Notes: generated from the sequence alone by a model not told the origin. 64,000 nt of DNA from a virus (IMGVR_UViG_3300042695_000360:17294-81293); one strand, 5' to 3'; positions 54,081 to 60,534 are shown, numbered from the stretch's first letter. Translations and numbers: made by a program.

Positions 54081-54839
54081 ATGAAACGATACAAACATTC
54101 AGGTACCATGGGCGACATCATATATGCTCTGCCCATAATGCGTCACTTTGGCGGTGGAGAATTTTATCTACACCTCAATCAAGTTGACTGGATAGGTCAA
54201 CACTACTACGGTAGCCCCCCAAACCCATTCCATCAGGGTCGCATGACCCCAAAAGATCTAGACTTCATGCAGAGCTTTTTCCTGGCCCAGGACTACATCA
54301 CACGCTGTGATGCACTGGATCCCAAAGAGGAAATCACGCACAATTTGGATCTATTCAGACCCTTGTTCGTGGGTCACCCGGGCAACTATGTGGACTGCTA
54401 CGCAGAAGCATTCAAGATCCGAGAGCCGGGTCTGCGCACAATTTTACGCAATCAACCCTGGCTCACCGTGCCCAAGCCCACGCCCATTGCGGAAATAGTG
54501 GTCAACAGGTCCGCTCGTTGGAACAGTCCCGACAGTCTAACAGGTTGGACAGCCATTCGTGATCAAGCAGAAGATCGAGCTGTGTTTGTGGGTCTACCCG
54601 AAGAGCATCAAGAGTTCTGTAAGTTTGCCAACTGGGCCATACCCTATCATCCCACAGAGACCCTACTGGAGTTGGCTGAAGTCATTGCGGGTGCGGATCA
54701 GTTCGTGGGCAATCAAAGCCTAGGTTTGAGTCTGGCCATAGGACTGGGAGCGGACTGGGCCTGTGAACTACGCAGAGATCTACCACAGGAACGCAATGAA
54801 TGCTGGTTCCCGGATCATCCCCGCGGCGAATACTTTTAA
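54081..54839 (+). CDS. GT9-like glycosyltransferase (heptosyltransferase fold), copy 1
   Basis: 252 residues from ATG 54081 (MKRYKHSGTMGDIIYALPIM). The GDIIYALP motif is the N-terminal nucleotide-sugar strand of GT-B enzymes such as ADP-heptose:LPS heptosyltransferases. Later segments (AEIVVNRSARWNSPDSLTGW, EVIAGADQFVGNQSLGLSLA) match the C-terminal donor-binding half. A TTAAATAC late-like box lies upstream. A second copy follows 8 nt later. It may alter host lipopolysaccharide or glycosylate virion proteins. Confidence 0.72.
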   Translation: MKRYKHSGTMGDIIYALPIMRHFGGGEFYLHLNQVDWIGQHYYGSPPNPFHQGRMTPKDLDFMQSFFLAQDYITRCDALDPKEEITHNLDLFRPLFVGHPGNYVDCYAEAFKIREPGLRTILRNQPWLTVPKPTPIAEIVVNRSARWNSPDSLTGWTAIRDQAEDRAVFVGLPEEHQEFCKFANWAIPYHPTETLLELAEVIAGADQFVGNQSLGLSLAIGLGADWACELRRDLPQERNECWFPDHPRGEYF

Positions 54840-54847
54840 TCAACAAT

Positions 54848-55579
54848 ATGACAGCAAAATCTCCACGTAGACCCAAACTGGGCATAGTACAATCAAGAGG
54901 TCTAGGCGACATAGTGATAGCTCTGCCCATAGCTAAATTTTATCACGATCAAGGCTGGGATATTCTGTGGCCCATATGTACAGAATTCATCTCGCACTTT
55001 GAACACACAGTACCCTGGATCAAATGGATTCCAGTGCAGACAGACCCGGGCAGTTTCTTCTACGACCAACCCATGAAGGCCCTGAAGAACTTTCATTGTG
55101 ACGAGATCATCCCCCTGTATCAAGCACTGACGGGCCATAAATTCCACGAAGAACTGTACTTTCAACAGACCAAGTTTGATCAATACAAGTACATCAAAGC
55201 GGGCGTACCATTCTTAAACAAGTGGAAACTTAGCGAGTGTATTCAGCGTGATGCACAAAGAGAACAACGTCTATATGACAAGATCATTACCAATGAAAAA
55301 TACGCAGTAGTACATCTAGAAGGCAGCGATCACACGGCCAACTTCGATCCCAGTATAATACCCAGCGACTGGCAAACAGTGTATATCAAAGCGGAAACTG
55401 ACAGCATCTTCGACTGGCTAAAGATCATAGAAGGCGCAGAAAGTCTAGTAATGGTCGACAGTGTGTATAGTAATCTAGTTGATCAATTAAAGATCAAAAC
55501 GGACAAATACTTTATACCAAGAAGTCATGTGGGACTAACACCTGTACACGGTATGGACTGGACATGGATTAAGTTCTAA
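54848..55579 (+). CDS. GT9-like glycosyltransferase, copy 2
   Basis: 243 residues from ATG 54848 (MTAKSPRRPKLGIVQSRGLG). The GLGDIVIALPIAKFYHDQGW motif is the typical heptosyltransferase start. VVHLEGSDHTANFDPSII and IIEGAESLVMVDSVYSNL correspond to the C-terminal GT-B half. It is a divergent paralog of the gene 8 nt upstream, so the pair probably acts in sequence or as a heterodimer. Low similarity argues for an old duplication. Together with the GT domains elsewhere it supports a glycan-related programme. Confidence 0.72.
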   Translation: MTAKSPRRPKLGIVQSRGLGDIVIALPIAKFYHDQGWDILWPICTEFISHFEHTVPWIKWIPVQTDPGSFFYDQPMKALKNFHCDEIIPLYQALTGHKFHEELYFQQTKFDQYKYIKAGVPFLNKWKLSECIQRDAQREQRLYDKIITNEKYAVVHLEGSDHTANFDPSIIPSDWQTVYIKAETDSIFDWLKIIEGAESLVMVDSVYSNLVDQLKIKTDKYFIPRSHVGLTPVHGMDWTWIKF

Positions 55580-55609
55580 ACACACAGTATATATACACTA
55601 CACTGTATA

Positions 55610-55740
55610 CACCCAAATACCCCGCTACAGCCTAATACGTTATAGCGGGATTCTTATATATACACATAGTCAAATACCCCGCTGTAGGTCTATTGGGGAT
55701 TAGTCATACAGCGTATATACACATAGTCAAATACCCCGCT
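55610..55740 (+). repeat. Three direct copies of AAATACCCCGCT
   Basis: AAATACCCCGCT occurs near 55615, 55672 and 55729, spaced 57 bp apart. The last two copies share a 27-bp identical block (55657-55683 and 55714-55740). In the first unit CCCGCTA pairs with a TAGCGGG 16 nt downstream. Confidence 0.75.
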
Positions 55741-56000
55741 ATAAGAGGCCCCTCACACAGTAAAGAGAACTCAAACTTCTACAATGATTGGCGGTGGGAG
55801 AACCTGAGAGAACCTGAGGAAGAACGGTGAAAACCATTTTACGATAACCTCTCTTCACCATGGCCCCACCACAGCCCGCACCCTAGAAATCACGGTGAAT
55901 CCACAGCCAAACCACAGCATCTTATGCTGGAAAAGTGGCATTTTCGCCACAGAAATGCTGGAAATACACCGGTTATTAGCAGGGTTTTTCAGCCCCACAG

Positions 56001-56029
56001 TTGCCCAAACTAGCTAATGATGTTATACT
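56001..56029 (+). promoter_or_regulatory. Promoter of the 56.0-kb RNA candidate
   Basis: TTGCCC (56001-56006), 17-bp spacer, TATACT (56024-56029). Predicted start about 56036, exactly where a 7-bp hairpin begins. Confidence 0.6.
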
Positions 56030-56035
56030 ATACGC

Positions 56036-56204
56036 ATACAGTAGAGAAAACCGTAACTGTATAGGTAGTGTATGAGCTTAACCACAGTCGCTTACCGGAT
56101 GGGAGTGGGGACCAAGTACATGAGCAGAAGTCCTAGACCTGTGTACTATACAGTGAAAGACCGGCCGGAATGTGGTAAGCGGCAAAGTCTAGCTCATTGA
56201 GCAG
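56036..56204 (+). ncRNA. Candidate structured small RNA (rod-like)
   Basis: No ORF with a ribosome site. Exact complementary arms: ATACAGT/ACTGTAT (56036/56056), ATGAGCT/AGCTCAT (56072/56191), CGCTTACC/GGTAAGCG (56089/56174) and AGTACA/TGTACT (56115/56142). The last three are nested and coaxial in order, giving a long rod with internal loops and a 21-nt end loop. The overall outline is reminiscent of 6S-type RNAs, but no sequence match is claimed. A promoter stands at the right distance. The 3' end is uncertain; a CCCGTATA/TATACGGG stem at 56221-56250 may end it. Confidence 0.6.
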
Positions 56205-56220
56205 GAACAAGGTCTGCGGG

Positions 56221-56337
56221 CCCGTATAATGACACTTGCGTATATACGGGATATATAATGACTATACTGGTATATTGGAGTATTATCTCACTATATACAG
56301 TATAGTCTATTATGTAGATAATCAATAACTGATTATC
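56221..56337. repeat. AT-rich inverted repeats
   Basis: Three perfect inverted repeats: CCCGTATA/TATACGGG (56221-56250), GACTATACTG/CAGTATAGTC (56260-56307, 10 bp) and GATAATCA/TGATTATC (56317-56337, 5-nt loop). The last could terminate the leftward 83-aa gene. Confidence 0.65.
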
Positions 56338-56348
56338 TGGATTATCTT

Positions 56349-56600
56349 TTAAACAAACTCAATATTATCTGTACGCATAGTTTGTTTTGCAGTAGAGATA
56401 ATACGCTCTTTATCTTTTTGTATAGTTTCCCAAACAAAATCTCCGCTAACAAAATCGCATTTAGCACGAGTGGGAAACTTCCAAGCACCTTTATCTGTTT
56501 GTTCTGTAACATTAAAAGCGCAGATAATAGTATATACTTCTTTTTCTTTATTATATACAATTTTAGCTTTTGCAGTGTTTGCAGTGTATACTTTTGACAT
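56349..56600 (-). CDS. Small hypothetical early protein
   Basis: 83 residues, with AAAGGAAG as ribosome site and a promoter at 56627. Sequence MSKVYTANTAKAKIVYNKEK, EVYTIICAFNVTEQTDKGAW, KFPTRAKCDFVSGDFVWETI suggests a small alpha/beta domain. An alternative, longer frame on the same strand (to 56671) is Lys/Leu/Ile-rich, lacks a ribosome site and runs over the promoter, so I reject it. It is the only leftward gene in the early region and is divergent from the GIY-YIG gene. Function unknown. Confidence 0.55.
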   Translation of the reverse strand: MSKVYTANTAKAKIVYNKEKEVYTIICAFNVTEQTDKGAWKFPTRAKCDFVSGDFVWETIQKDKERIISTAKQTMRTDNIEFV

Positions 56601-56626
56601 GTGCTTCCTTTGTTGTTTAAGTATGT

Positions 56627-56655
56627 ATTATAGCATCTTTTGGAGTGCCTGTCTT
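56627..56655 (-). promoter_or_regulatory. Leftward early promoter
   Basis: Minus strand AAGACA (56650-56655), 17-bp spacer and TATAAT (56627-56632). The spacer contains CTCCAAAAG, as in the rightward promoter at 62999. Confidence 0.6.
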
Positions 56656-56693
56656 GTTGTATTTTGAACACAGATCATTTGGAGGGTCTTTGG

Positions 56694-56722
56694 TTGACTG
56701 ATTGGTAAAACCTTGCTATAAT
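56694..56722 (+). promoter_or_regulatory. Early promoter P1 with operator-like GGTAAAACC
   Basis: TTGACT, 17 bp, TATAAT. GGTAAAACC at 56704-56712 in the spacer. Confidence 0.85.
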
Positions 56723-56727
56723 ACACT

Positions 56728-57066
56728 ATGACGACACAAACAGTAACCCGTAAGAAGCGTGTAGACCGCAATCATATCATCTATGAGCTTGTGGTCAACG
56801 GCAAGAACTACATTGGCGTCACAGCTAAGACAGAGAGCACTGTGAACAAGAGTGTTTTGAGTCGTGCCGCTAAACACTTCTATCGTGCCAAGACTGAGAC
56901 TAAGAACTGGCTGCTCTGTGCTGAGTTGCGCACACTGAGCGACAAGAGCGAGATTGAAGTATACGTGCATGAAGTTATACGAGGCAAGGCAGAAGCCCAC
57001 AAGCGTGAAGTAGAGATCCGCAGAATGGTTAAGCCTGTTTTAAATACAGACGTTCGTGGGGACTAA
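56728..57066 (+). CDS. GIY-YIG nuclease-like protein
   Basis: 112 residues. HIIYELVVNGKNYIGVTAK (residues 16-34) is a GIY-YIG-type core with IYE for GIY and YIG at 28-30. LSRAAKHFYRA provides the conserved Arg (R46), and HKREVEIRRMVKPVLNTD carries Glu E94 and the PxLN end. Family members cut DNA. The ATG lies only 5 nt after the -10 box, without a ribosome site, so the mRNA may be leaderless. A DNA-repair or host-DNA-cutting role is possible. Confidence 0.68.
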   Translation: MTTQTVTRKKRVDRNHIIYELVVNGKNYIGVTAKTESTVNKSVLSRAAKHFYRAKTETKNWLLCAELRTLSDKSEIEVYVHEVIRGKAEAHKREVEIRRMVKPVLNTDVRGD

Positions 57067-57085
57067 GTGTCACTTCAAGTAACAC

Positions 57086-57114
57086 TTGACAAGTTGGTAA
57101 AACCGTGTTATAAT
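57086..57114 (+). promoter_or_regulatory. Early promoter P2 with operator-like GGTAAAACC
   Basis: TTGACA, 17 bp, TATAAT. GGTAAAACC at 57096-57104. Confidence 0.9.
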
Positions 57115-57140
57115 TGACACTTACACACTAAGGAGCAATG

Positions 57141-57416
57141 ATGAGTTATACACTATACATCTACAAAGCAGATCGTCGTACAAAGACCGGAGAGCGCTTG
57201 TTCTCTACTACAGTTTGGCCCGTAGCGGATGACAATGCCATGCGCCGCACTGTAGCGGACTTGTTCCATTTGTACAGGCCAGAAGACGGCTTCCGCTTCG
57301 ACTGGACTCCCAGCATGAAGACTGTTAAGAACTTGATGACTGGGGCAATGGTTGAGATCGCACACGACACTCCCCGCAGTTGCGATCCGTCAAGCGAACT
57401 CTACTGGAGCATGTGA
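57141..57416 (+). CDS. Hypothetical early protein
   Basis: 91 residues from the second of two adjacent ATGs, the one 5 nt after AGGAG, the spacing used by neighbouring genes. SYTLYIYKADRRTKTGERLF, STTVWPVADDNAMRRTVADL and a Trp/Tyr-containing end suggest a small beta-alpha-beta domain. The stop overlaps the start of the next gene (TGATG). Function unknown; likely an early host-takeover protein by position. Confidence 0.55.
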   Translation: MSYTLYIYKADRRTKTGERLFSTTVWPVADDNAMRRTVADLFHLYRPEDGFRFDWTPSMKTVKNLMTGAMVEIAHDTPRSCDPSSELYWSM

Positions 57417-57577
57417 TGAAGAACGAAATTGAACGTTTGAACTTTGTGATCTGGGCCAAGGATCGATTCCCGGGCTTTACCACCAATCACGAACAATGGA
57501 CCAAGGCCAATCGGGCATGGCGGGCTGTGGCTCGCAAAAACCCAATGGTTGACAAGGTTATCGGTTTTACCGTATAA
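57416..57577 (+). CDS. Small basic early protein overlapping promoter P3
   Basis: 53 residues from ATG 57416 (MKNEIERLNFVIWAKDRFPG, FTTNHEQWTKANRAWRAVAR). Trp- and Arg-rich and helical, possibly nucleic-acid-binding. Its last codons, including the TAA stop, form promoter P3. A longer frame from 57380 would extend into the previous gene and is less likely. Function unknown. Confidence 0.5.
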   Translation: MKNEIERLNFVIWAKDRFPGFTTNHEQWTKANRAWRAVARKNPMVDKVIGFTV

Positions 57578-57578
57578 T
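57549..57578 (+). promoter_or_regulatory. Early promoter P3 with inverted operator motif GGTTTTACC
   Basis: TTGACA (57549-57554), 18-bp spacer, TATAAT (57573-57578). The spacer holds GGTTTTACC (57563-57571), the exact reverse complement of the motif in other promoters. The whole promoter lies in the end of the preceding coding sequence. Confidence 0.8.
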
Positions 57579-57604
57579 ATACACTTACACACAAAGGAGC
57601 TGAT

Positions 57605-57877
57605 ATGTCCGTTCAATCTATCAACAATGAGATTCTTGCAGGCAACTTCACTAACGATCAACTGACCAGCATCATCGACGCTGTGAAATTTGCCCGAGCA
57701 CGCCTTGCAGAGAAGACCAAACGCTCTGTCACGCTGGGCAGTGCTGTGAAGTTCACTAGCACTAAAACAGGCATCACTATGCAGGGTGTCGTAGACAAGA
57801 TCGCGATCAAATACGTAACAGTTCGTACTAACCAGGGCCTGTGGAGGGTGCCTGCAAATATGTTAGAAACCGCTTGA
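57605..57877 (+). CDS. Hypothetical early protein with Sm/SH3-like beta core
   Basis: 90 residues. A helical first part (SVQSINNEILAGNFTNDQLT, SIIDAVKFARARLAEKTKRS) and a beta-rich second part (VTLGSAVKFTSTKTGITMQG, VVDKIAIKYVTVRTNQGLWR). The VxFxSxxTGxxxxGxVxxIxxKxVxV pattern looks like a small SH3/Sm-type barrel, which often binds nucleic acid. The ribosome site AAGGAG is 5 nt from the ATG after GCTGAT. Family unknown. Confidence 0.6.
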   Translation: MSVQSINNEILAGNFTNDQLTSIIDAVKFARARLAEKTKRSVTLGSAVKFTSTKTGITMQGVVDKIAIKYVTVRTNQGLWRVPANMLETA

Positions 57878-57902
57878 CACTTTGGTAAAACCGTGTTATA
57901 AT
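57874..57902 (+). promoter_or_regulatory. Early promoter P4 with operator-like GGTAAAACC
   Basis: TTGACA, 17 bp, TATAAT. GGTAAAACC at 57884-57892. The -35 box overlaps the stop of the previous gene. Confidence 0.9.
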
Positions 57903-57928
57903 ACATACTTGTTTAACAGGAGAAGACG

Positions 57929-58285
57929 ATGACTGTAGTGTATAAAGCAGGTGAGCAGACCTTTAAGGCCGTTGAGTTGTTGTTTGGCAAGCGCGAACTG
58001 GTCAATGCCGTTGTAGAGCAAGTACTGATCAGCCAGACAGAAGCTTTCATTGAGATGATCATGGACGGGCAAGAGGACATGTCGCGCAATGGGATCAACG
58101 AAACCCTGCGTGGCGTTAAAGACAGCGCCACTGACTTCATTGGCGATATGATGGGCGACCTCGAAAGCATGATCAGAGAGCGTCTCAAGCAGGTCAACTA
58201 CGGCGCGGCTGTGACGGGTATTAAGTACGATCTCGCTGGCGACGTTACAGATATTGAGGTCGATGTGTCTGTGGGCGTTGAATAA
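57929..58285 (+). CDS. Hypothetical early protein
   Basis: 118 residues. A mostly helical protein (LVNAVVEQVLISQTEAFIEM, IMDGQEDMSRNGINETLRGV, DSATDFIGDMMGDLESMIRE) with a C-terminal beta hairpin (AVTGIKYDLAGDVTDIEVDV). Acidic overall. AGGAGAAGACG serves as ribosome site. It is monocistronic between P4 and P5. No family recognised. Confidence 0.55.
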   Translation: MTVVYKAGEQTFKAVELLFGKRELVNAVVEQVLISQTEAFIEMIMDGQEDMSRNGINETLRGVKDSATDFIGDMMGDLESMIRERLKQVNYGAAVTGIKYDLAGDVTDIEVDVSVGVE

Positions 58286-58293
58286 CCCTTCGG

Positions 58294-58322
58294 TTGACAG
58301 GGTTGGTAAAACCTGTTATAAT
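58294..58322 (+). promoter_or_regulatory. Early promoter P5 with operator-like GGTAAAACC
   Basis: TTGACA, 17 bp, TATAAT. GGTAAAACC at 58305-58313. AACCC (58284) can pair with GGGTT (58300), placing the -35 box in a short hairpin loop. Confidence 0.9.
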
Positions 58323-58347
58323 ACATACATCGCAACAAGGAGCTGAT

Positions 58348-58578
58348 ATGCGCAAGTACACTACGAAGCTGTTAGAGATGATGGATGAGGGTTTGATCTC
58401 AGCAGAAGCTGTGGCAGAGATGGCATTGGCCTACATGAGCGAGGACGATGTTAAAGACATGTGCCGTGCTAACGACATCCTGGACGAAGAGGATGAGGAC
58501 ACCATTGTTGAAGAAGACGAGGAGTGGACTCCCGACAATGCAGACTTCTGCGATCCCGGCTCACGTCACCACTATTGA
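58348..58578 (+). CDS. Acidic early protein
   Basis: 76 residues from ATG 58348 with AAGGAG upstream; a longer frame would run through the promoter. The N-terminus is helical (RKYTTKLLEMMDEGLISAEA, VAEMALAYMSEDDVKDMCRA). The C-terminal half is very acidic (LDEEDEDTIVEEDEEW). Such acidic small phage proteins can mimic DNA or inhibit host enzymes, which is speculation here. The next gene starts 10 nt later. Confidence 0.55.
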   Translation: MRKYTTKLLEMMDEGLISAEAVAEMALAYMSEDDVKDMCRANDILDEEDEDTIVEEDEEWTPDNADFCDPGSRHHY

Positions 58579-58587
58579 AAGGCAACT

Positions 58588-58968
58588 ATGCGATACTACG
58601 ATGAACTGGCAACTTACGAGCGCGATGGCTTTACTGTGATCGTAGACAAGAGCTACGAAGACCTGAACCCACGTGATTGCTTTGACTTTGATAGTGAAGA
58701 AGAAGTTAGCAAGATGTGTAAAGACATCGACAATGGCAACTTGGATTGGTTCATGTTGCGAGTGCGTGTAATGGTTGACAGCCTTGAGATGGGTTCGCAC
58801 TACCTGGGCGGATGTCTGTACAAGGATGCTCGCGAAGTACTGACAGACGGCACCGCAGAGGACTGCATCGGCGAAGCACTGCACGAAGCCAAACGCGAAG
58901 TCTACAAGTACAAACAAAAATTCGCTGAGTTGAGCGACATGGTTGATCGTGAAGGTGTTGATGTTTAA
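58588..58968 (+). CDS. Hypothetical early protein
   Basis: 126 residues, acidic alpha/beta. It starts RYYDELATYERDGFTVIVDK, continues CFDFDSEEEVSKMCKDIDNG, has a SHYLGGCLYKDAREVLTDG segment and ends in a long helix (CIGEALHEAKREVYKYKQKF). The pattern GFTVIVDKSYEDLNPRDCFD recurs in small early phage proteins, but no function is known. Translation of the next gene begins inside its last codons. Confidence 0.55.
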   Translation: MRYYDELATYERDGFTVIVDKSYEDLNPRDCFDFDSEEEVSKMCKDIDNGNLDWFMLRVRVMVDSLEMGSHYLGGCLYKDAREVLTDGTAEDCIGEALHEAKREVYKYKQKFAELSDMVDREGVDV

Positions 58969-59191
58969 TAAGAATGAAGTACTACAGTGGGTGGGTGCCG
59001 TGGCGATCATTGCCGGGCACGTACTCAACGCAATAGGTCCCAGTGTCTATCCTTACAATATTATCGCGTTCGCTGTGGGCACTGTAGCGTTCTTGGCATG
59101 GGCTATCCGTGTGGCAAATAAGCCACAGGCTGTGGTCAACGTTGTATCATTAGCCATAGGCATTGTAGGGTTATACAAAGCATTTGGTTGA
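58961..59191 (+). CDS. Small three-helix membrane protein
   Basis: 76 residues from ATG 58961, overlapping the previous stop by 8 nt. Three membrane helices: about 8-28 (LQWVGAVAIIAGHVLNAIGP), 33-52 (YNIIAFAVGTVAFLAWAIRV) and 58-75 (AVVNVVSLAIGIVGLYKAFG). The three-helix size recalls SemiSWEET-type half transporters or early membrane effectors, without key residues I can identify. It may alter the host inner membrane early in infection. Confidence 0.55.
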   Translation: MFNKNEVLQWVGAVAIIAGHVLNAIGPSVYPYNIIAFAVGTVAFLAWAIRVANKPQAVVNVVSLAIGIVGLYKAFG

Positions 59192-59216
59192 CAAGTTGGT
59201 AAAACCTTGCTATAAT
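59188..59216 (+). promoter_or_regulatory. Early promoter P6 driving the 59.2-kb RNA
   Basis: TTGACA, 17 bp, TATAAT. GGTAAAACC at 59198-59206. No ORF follows before the next promoter. Confidence 0.88.
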
Positions 59217-59400
59217 AAGGCATAGTAAGAAATAAACAGGGTTACCTAGTCCGTTAGGGCCCACAGCAAGCGAAGAGTTCCGACGGGGACAGGTTGCTGT
59301 GGGGCATGAAGGCAGTTGTAAACGAAAGTTTACACGAGTTGCTGACGGGGAACTAGGGCGTAATGTTTGGCACACCGAACGTTAGAGACGGACTAACGGG
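59217..59400 (+). ncRNA. Candidate structured RNA with pseudoknot
   Basis: About 180 nt between P6 and P7, without an ORF. Exact complementary arms: CCCACAGCAA/TTGCTGTGGG (59260/59294, 10 bp) enclosing GTTCC/GGGAC; TGTAAAC-GAAA-GTTTACA (59317-59334), a GAAA tetraloop hairpin; AATGTTTGG-CACA-CCGAACGTT (59362-59383, two G-U pairs). CCTAGT/ACTAGG (59245/59352) and CCGTTAG/CTAACGG (59251/59393) cross each other, predicting a pseudoknot. Such density of perfect stems under a dedicated strong promoter argues for a functional RNA. No known family is recognised. The 3' end is not marked by a U-tract. Confidence 0.75.
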
Positions 59401-59403
59401 TAG

Positions 59404-59432
59404 TTGACAATCCCCTGTTTTCTTGCTATAAT
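59404..59432 (+). promoter_or_regulatory. Early promoter P7 (no GGTAAAACC)
   Basis: TTGACA, 17 bp, TATAAT. The spacer reads ATCCCCTGTTTTCTTGC and lacks the operator motif. Confidence 0.88.
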
Positions 59433-59458
59433 ACACACTTACACACTAAGGAGCAAAG

Positions 59459-59728
59459 ATGAAAGCACTAGAGAAGTTTATCGAGCAGAAGAATCACTGG
59501 AACAGTTTCTTCAAAGGCGAGCAATACGAGATCCAGAGTGCCAAGGGTCGCCAGCGTATCGCAGACATGATCGATGCCGCATTGAGTCCGGAGAACTTGA
59601 CCTGTGATGGCGAACTGAGCCGCACAGAAGTCAATCGTCGCTACAAGGAACTGATGACTGCGGCAAAGCAGTTGAAGAAGTTGGACCCGGCTGTTTCTTT
59701 TTACGAGTGGGAAGAGGAGATCATCTAA
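59459..59728 (+). CDS. Helical hypothetical early protein
   Basis: 89 residues, helical and charged (ALEKFIEQKNHWNSFFKGEQ, GRQRIADMIDAALSPENLTC, VNRRYKELMTAAKQLKKLDP). AAGGAGCAAAG precedes the ATG. The stop overlaps the next start (TAATG), so this is the first gene of a three-gene unit with 59728 and 59933. No motif of known function. Confidence 0.55.
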   Translation: MKALEKFIEQKNHWNSFFKGEQYEIQSAKGRQRIADMIDAALSPENLTCDGELSRTEVNRRYKELMTAAKQLKKLDPAVSFYEWEEEII

Positions 59729-59940
59729 TGAAAGCAATGGTTACAACTGTTCTCCGTCAGGAGATTGAAGTGCCCGAGGGCACGGATCGTCAAAGTGTGC
59801 TGGAGTTTCTGGCAGAGAACCAAAGCTTCACAGATGCGTTCTGTGGTGTTAGCGATATGACACAACGGTTCCGCATTGTTGATATCAGTGTGGTGGAAGA
59901 AGAGATTACTGAACTTGGCGAGGAGAGCTACGATGCCTAA
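59728..59940 (+). CDS. Small early protein
   Basis: 70 residues from ATG 59728 (MKAMVTTVLRQEIEVPEGTD, RQSVLEFLAENQSFTDAFCG). Beta-alpha-beta-like with an acidic end. It begins like ferredoxin-like or VHS1-type small domains (TVLRQEIEVPEGTDRQSVLEFLAE), but the family is not certain. Overlaps both neighbours by a few nt. Function unknown. Confidence 0.55.
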   Translation: MKAMVTTVLRQEIEVPEGTDRQSVLEFLAENQSFTDAFCGVSDMTQRFRIVDISVVEEEITELGEESYDA

Positions 59941-60481
59941 TTGGTGTTCAAACGGTATTACACTGCGTCACGCAGACCCCCAAATGATCCAGCGGGCCGC
60001 CAAGGCTCTGCAAGAGGGCAAGTTCCTGCAGGAGTTCATTCCTTGCCCTGCCGAACTGCTGGACACTGTGGCTCAGATGGGCACCAACGATGCTGAAAAA
60101 GCTAACCGAGAGAAGTACGGATACAGTTCCTGGTATGACTTCAATGTGGCCAACTGGGGCACCAAGTGGGATGTAGAGTCTAGCAATGTAGAGATCGAGG
60201 ATGCTAACACTGTCACAGCTGGCTTCGACAGTGCCTGGGCACCACCCATCCGTGCATATGAGCAGTTGATGGACTTGGGCTTTGATCTAGTGGCCTTCTA
60301 CTACGAGCCTGGCATGCAGTTTGTGGGCAAGTGGGACAACGGTAGTGACGACTGCTGTGAGTACGGTGGCGCAACTGCTGACACGGTGCGTGACATGATC
60401 GGCGAGGAGTTAGACGACTACTTCTGCATCAGCGAGAGTATGGCTGACTGGGAAGAAGAGAACCAAGAGGATCAAGAATAA
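59933..60481 (+). CDS. Api92/YubB-like protein (DUF1281-type)
   Basis: 182 residues from ATG 59933. MPNWCSNGITLRH, FLQEFIPCPAELLD, WYDFNVANWGTKWDV and AGFDSAWAPPIRAYEQLMD are the hallmarks of the Api92-like/YubB ferredoxin-fold family found on phages and plasmids. The role is not known; some are linked with early takeover. The C-terminus is acidic (WEEENQEDQE). The first codons overlap the end of the preceding gene. A hairpin AGCCC/GGGCT and TTT follow the stop. Confidence 0.75.
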   Translation: MPNWCSNGITLRHADPQMIQRAAKALQEGKFLQEFIPCPAELLDTVAQMGTNDAEKANREKYGYSSWYDFNVANWGTKWDVESSNVEIEDANTVTAGFDSAWAPPIRAYEQLMDLGFDLVAFYYEPGMQFVGKWDNGSDDCCEYGGATADTVRDMIGEELDDYFCISESMADWEEENQEDQE

Positions 60482-60487
60482 CCCTAC

Positions 60488-60503
60488 AGCCCCCAGGGGC
60501 TTT
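60488..60503 (+). terminator. Short terminator before P8
   Basis: AGCCC-CCAG-GGGCT followed by TTT, 7 nt after the stop of the Api92-like gene. The TTT-GG-TTG tail runs into the -35 box of P8. Confidence 0.55.
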
Positions 60504-60505
60504 GG

Positions 60506-60534
60506 TTGCTCGTTTTACAAAACAGTGTTATAAT
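60506..60534 (+). promoter_or_regulatory. Early promoter P8
   Basis: TTGCTC, 17 bp, TATAAT. The spacer has GTTTTACAAAAC, a palindrome, in place of GGTAAAACC. Confidence 0.75.

Larger units (their letters stand above)
55580..56348. other. Gene-free, hairpin-rich boundary region
   Basis: About 770 bp with no credible ORF between the late glycosyltransferase pair and the early region. It contains three spaced copies of AAATACCCCGCT, hairpins at 55826-55859 (GGTGAA/TTCACC), 55915-55929 (CAGCAT/ATGCTG) and 55935-55950 (GTGGC/GCCAC), a promoter with a structured transcript (56001 onward), and AT-rich inverted repeats up to 56337. It may hold small RNAs, a terminator cluster or a replication origin; only the repeats and stems are certain. 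Confidence 0.6.

Noticed and set aside
54682-55183. Leftward ORFs over the GT9-like pair
   Set aside because: Antisense shadows of two rightward genes with recognisable family motifs.
56342-56671. 109-aa leftward ORF rich in Lys, Leu and Ile
   Set aside because: It runs across a promoter, has no ribosome site and overlaps the better supported 83-aa ORF in another frame.
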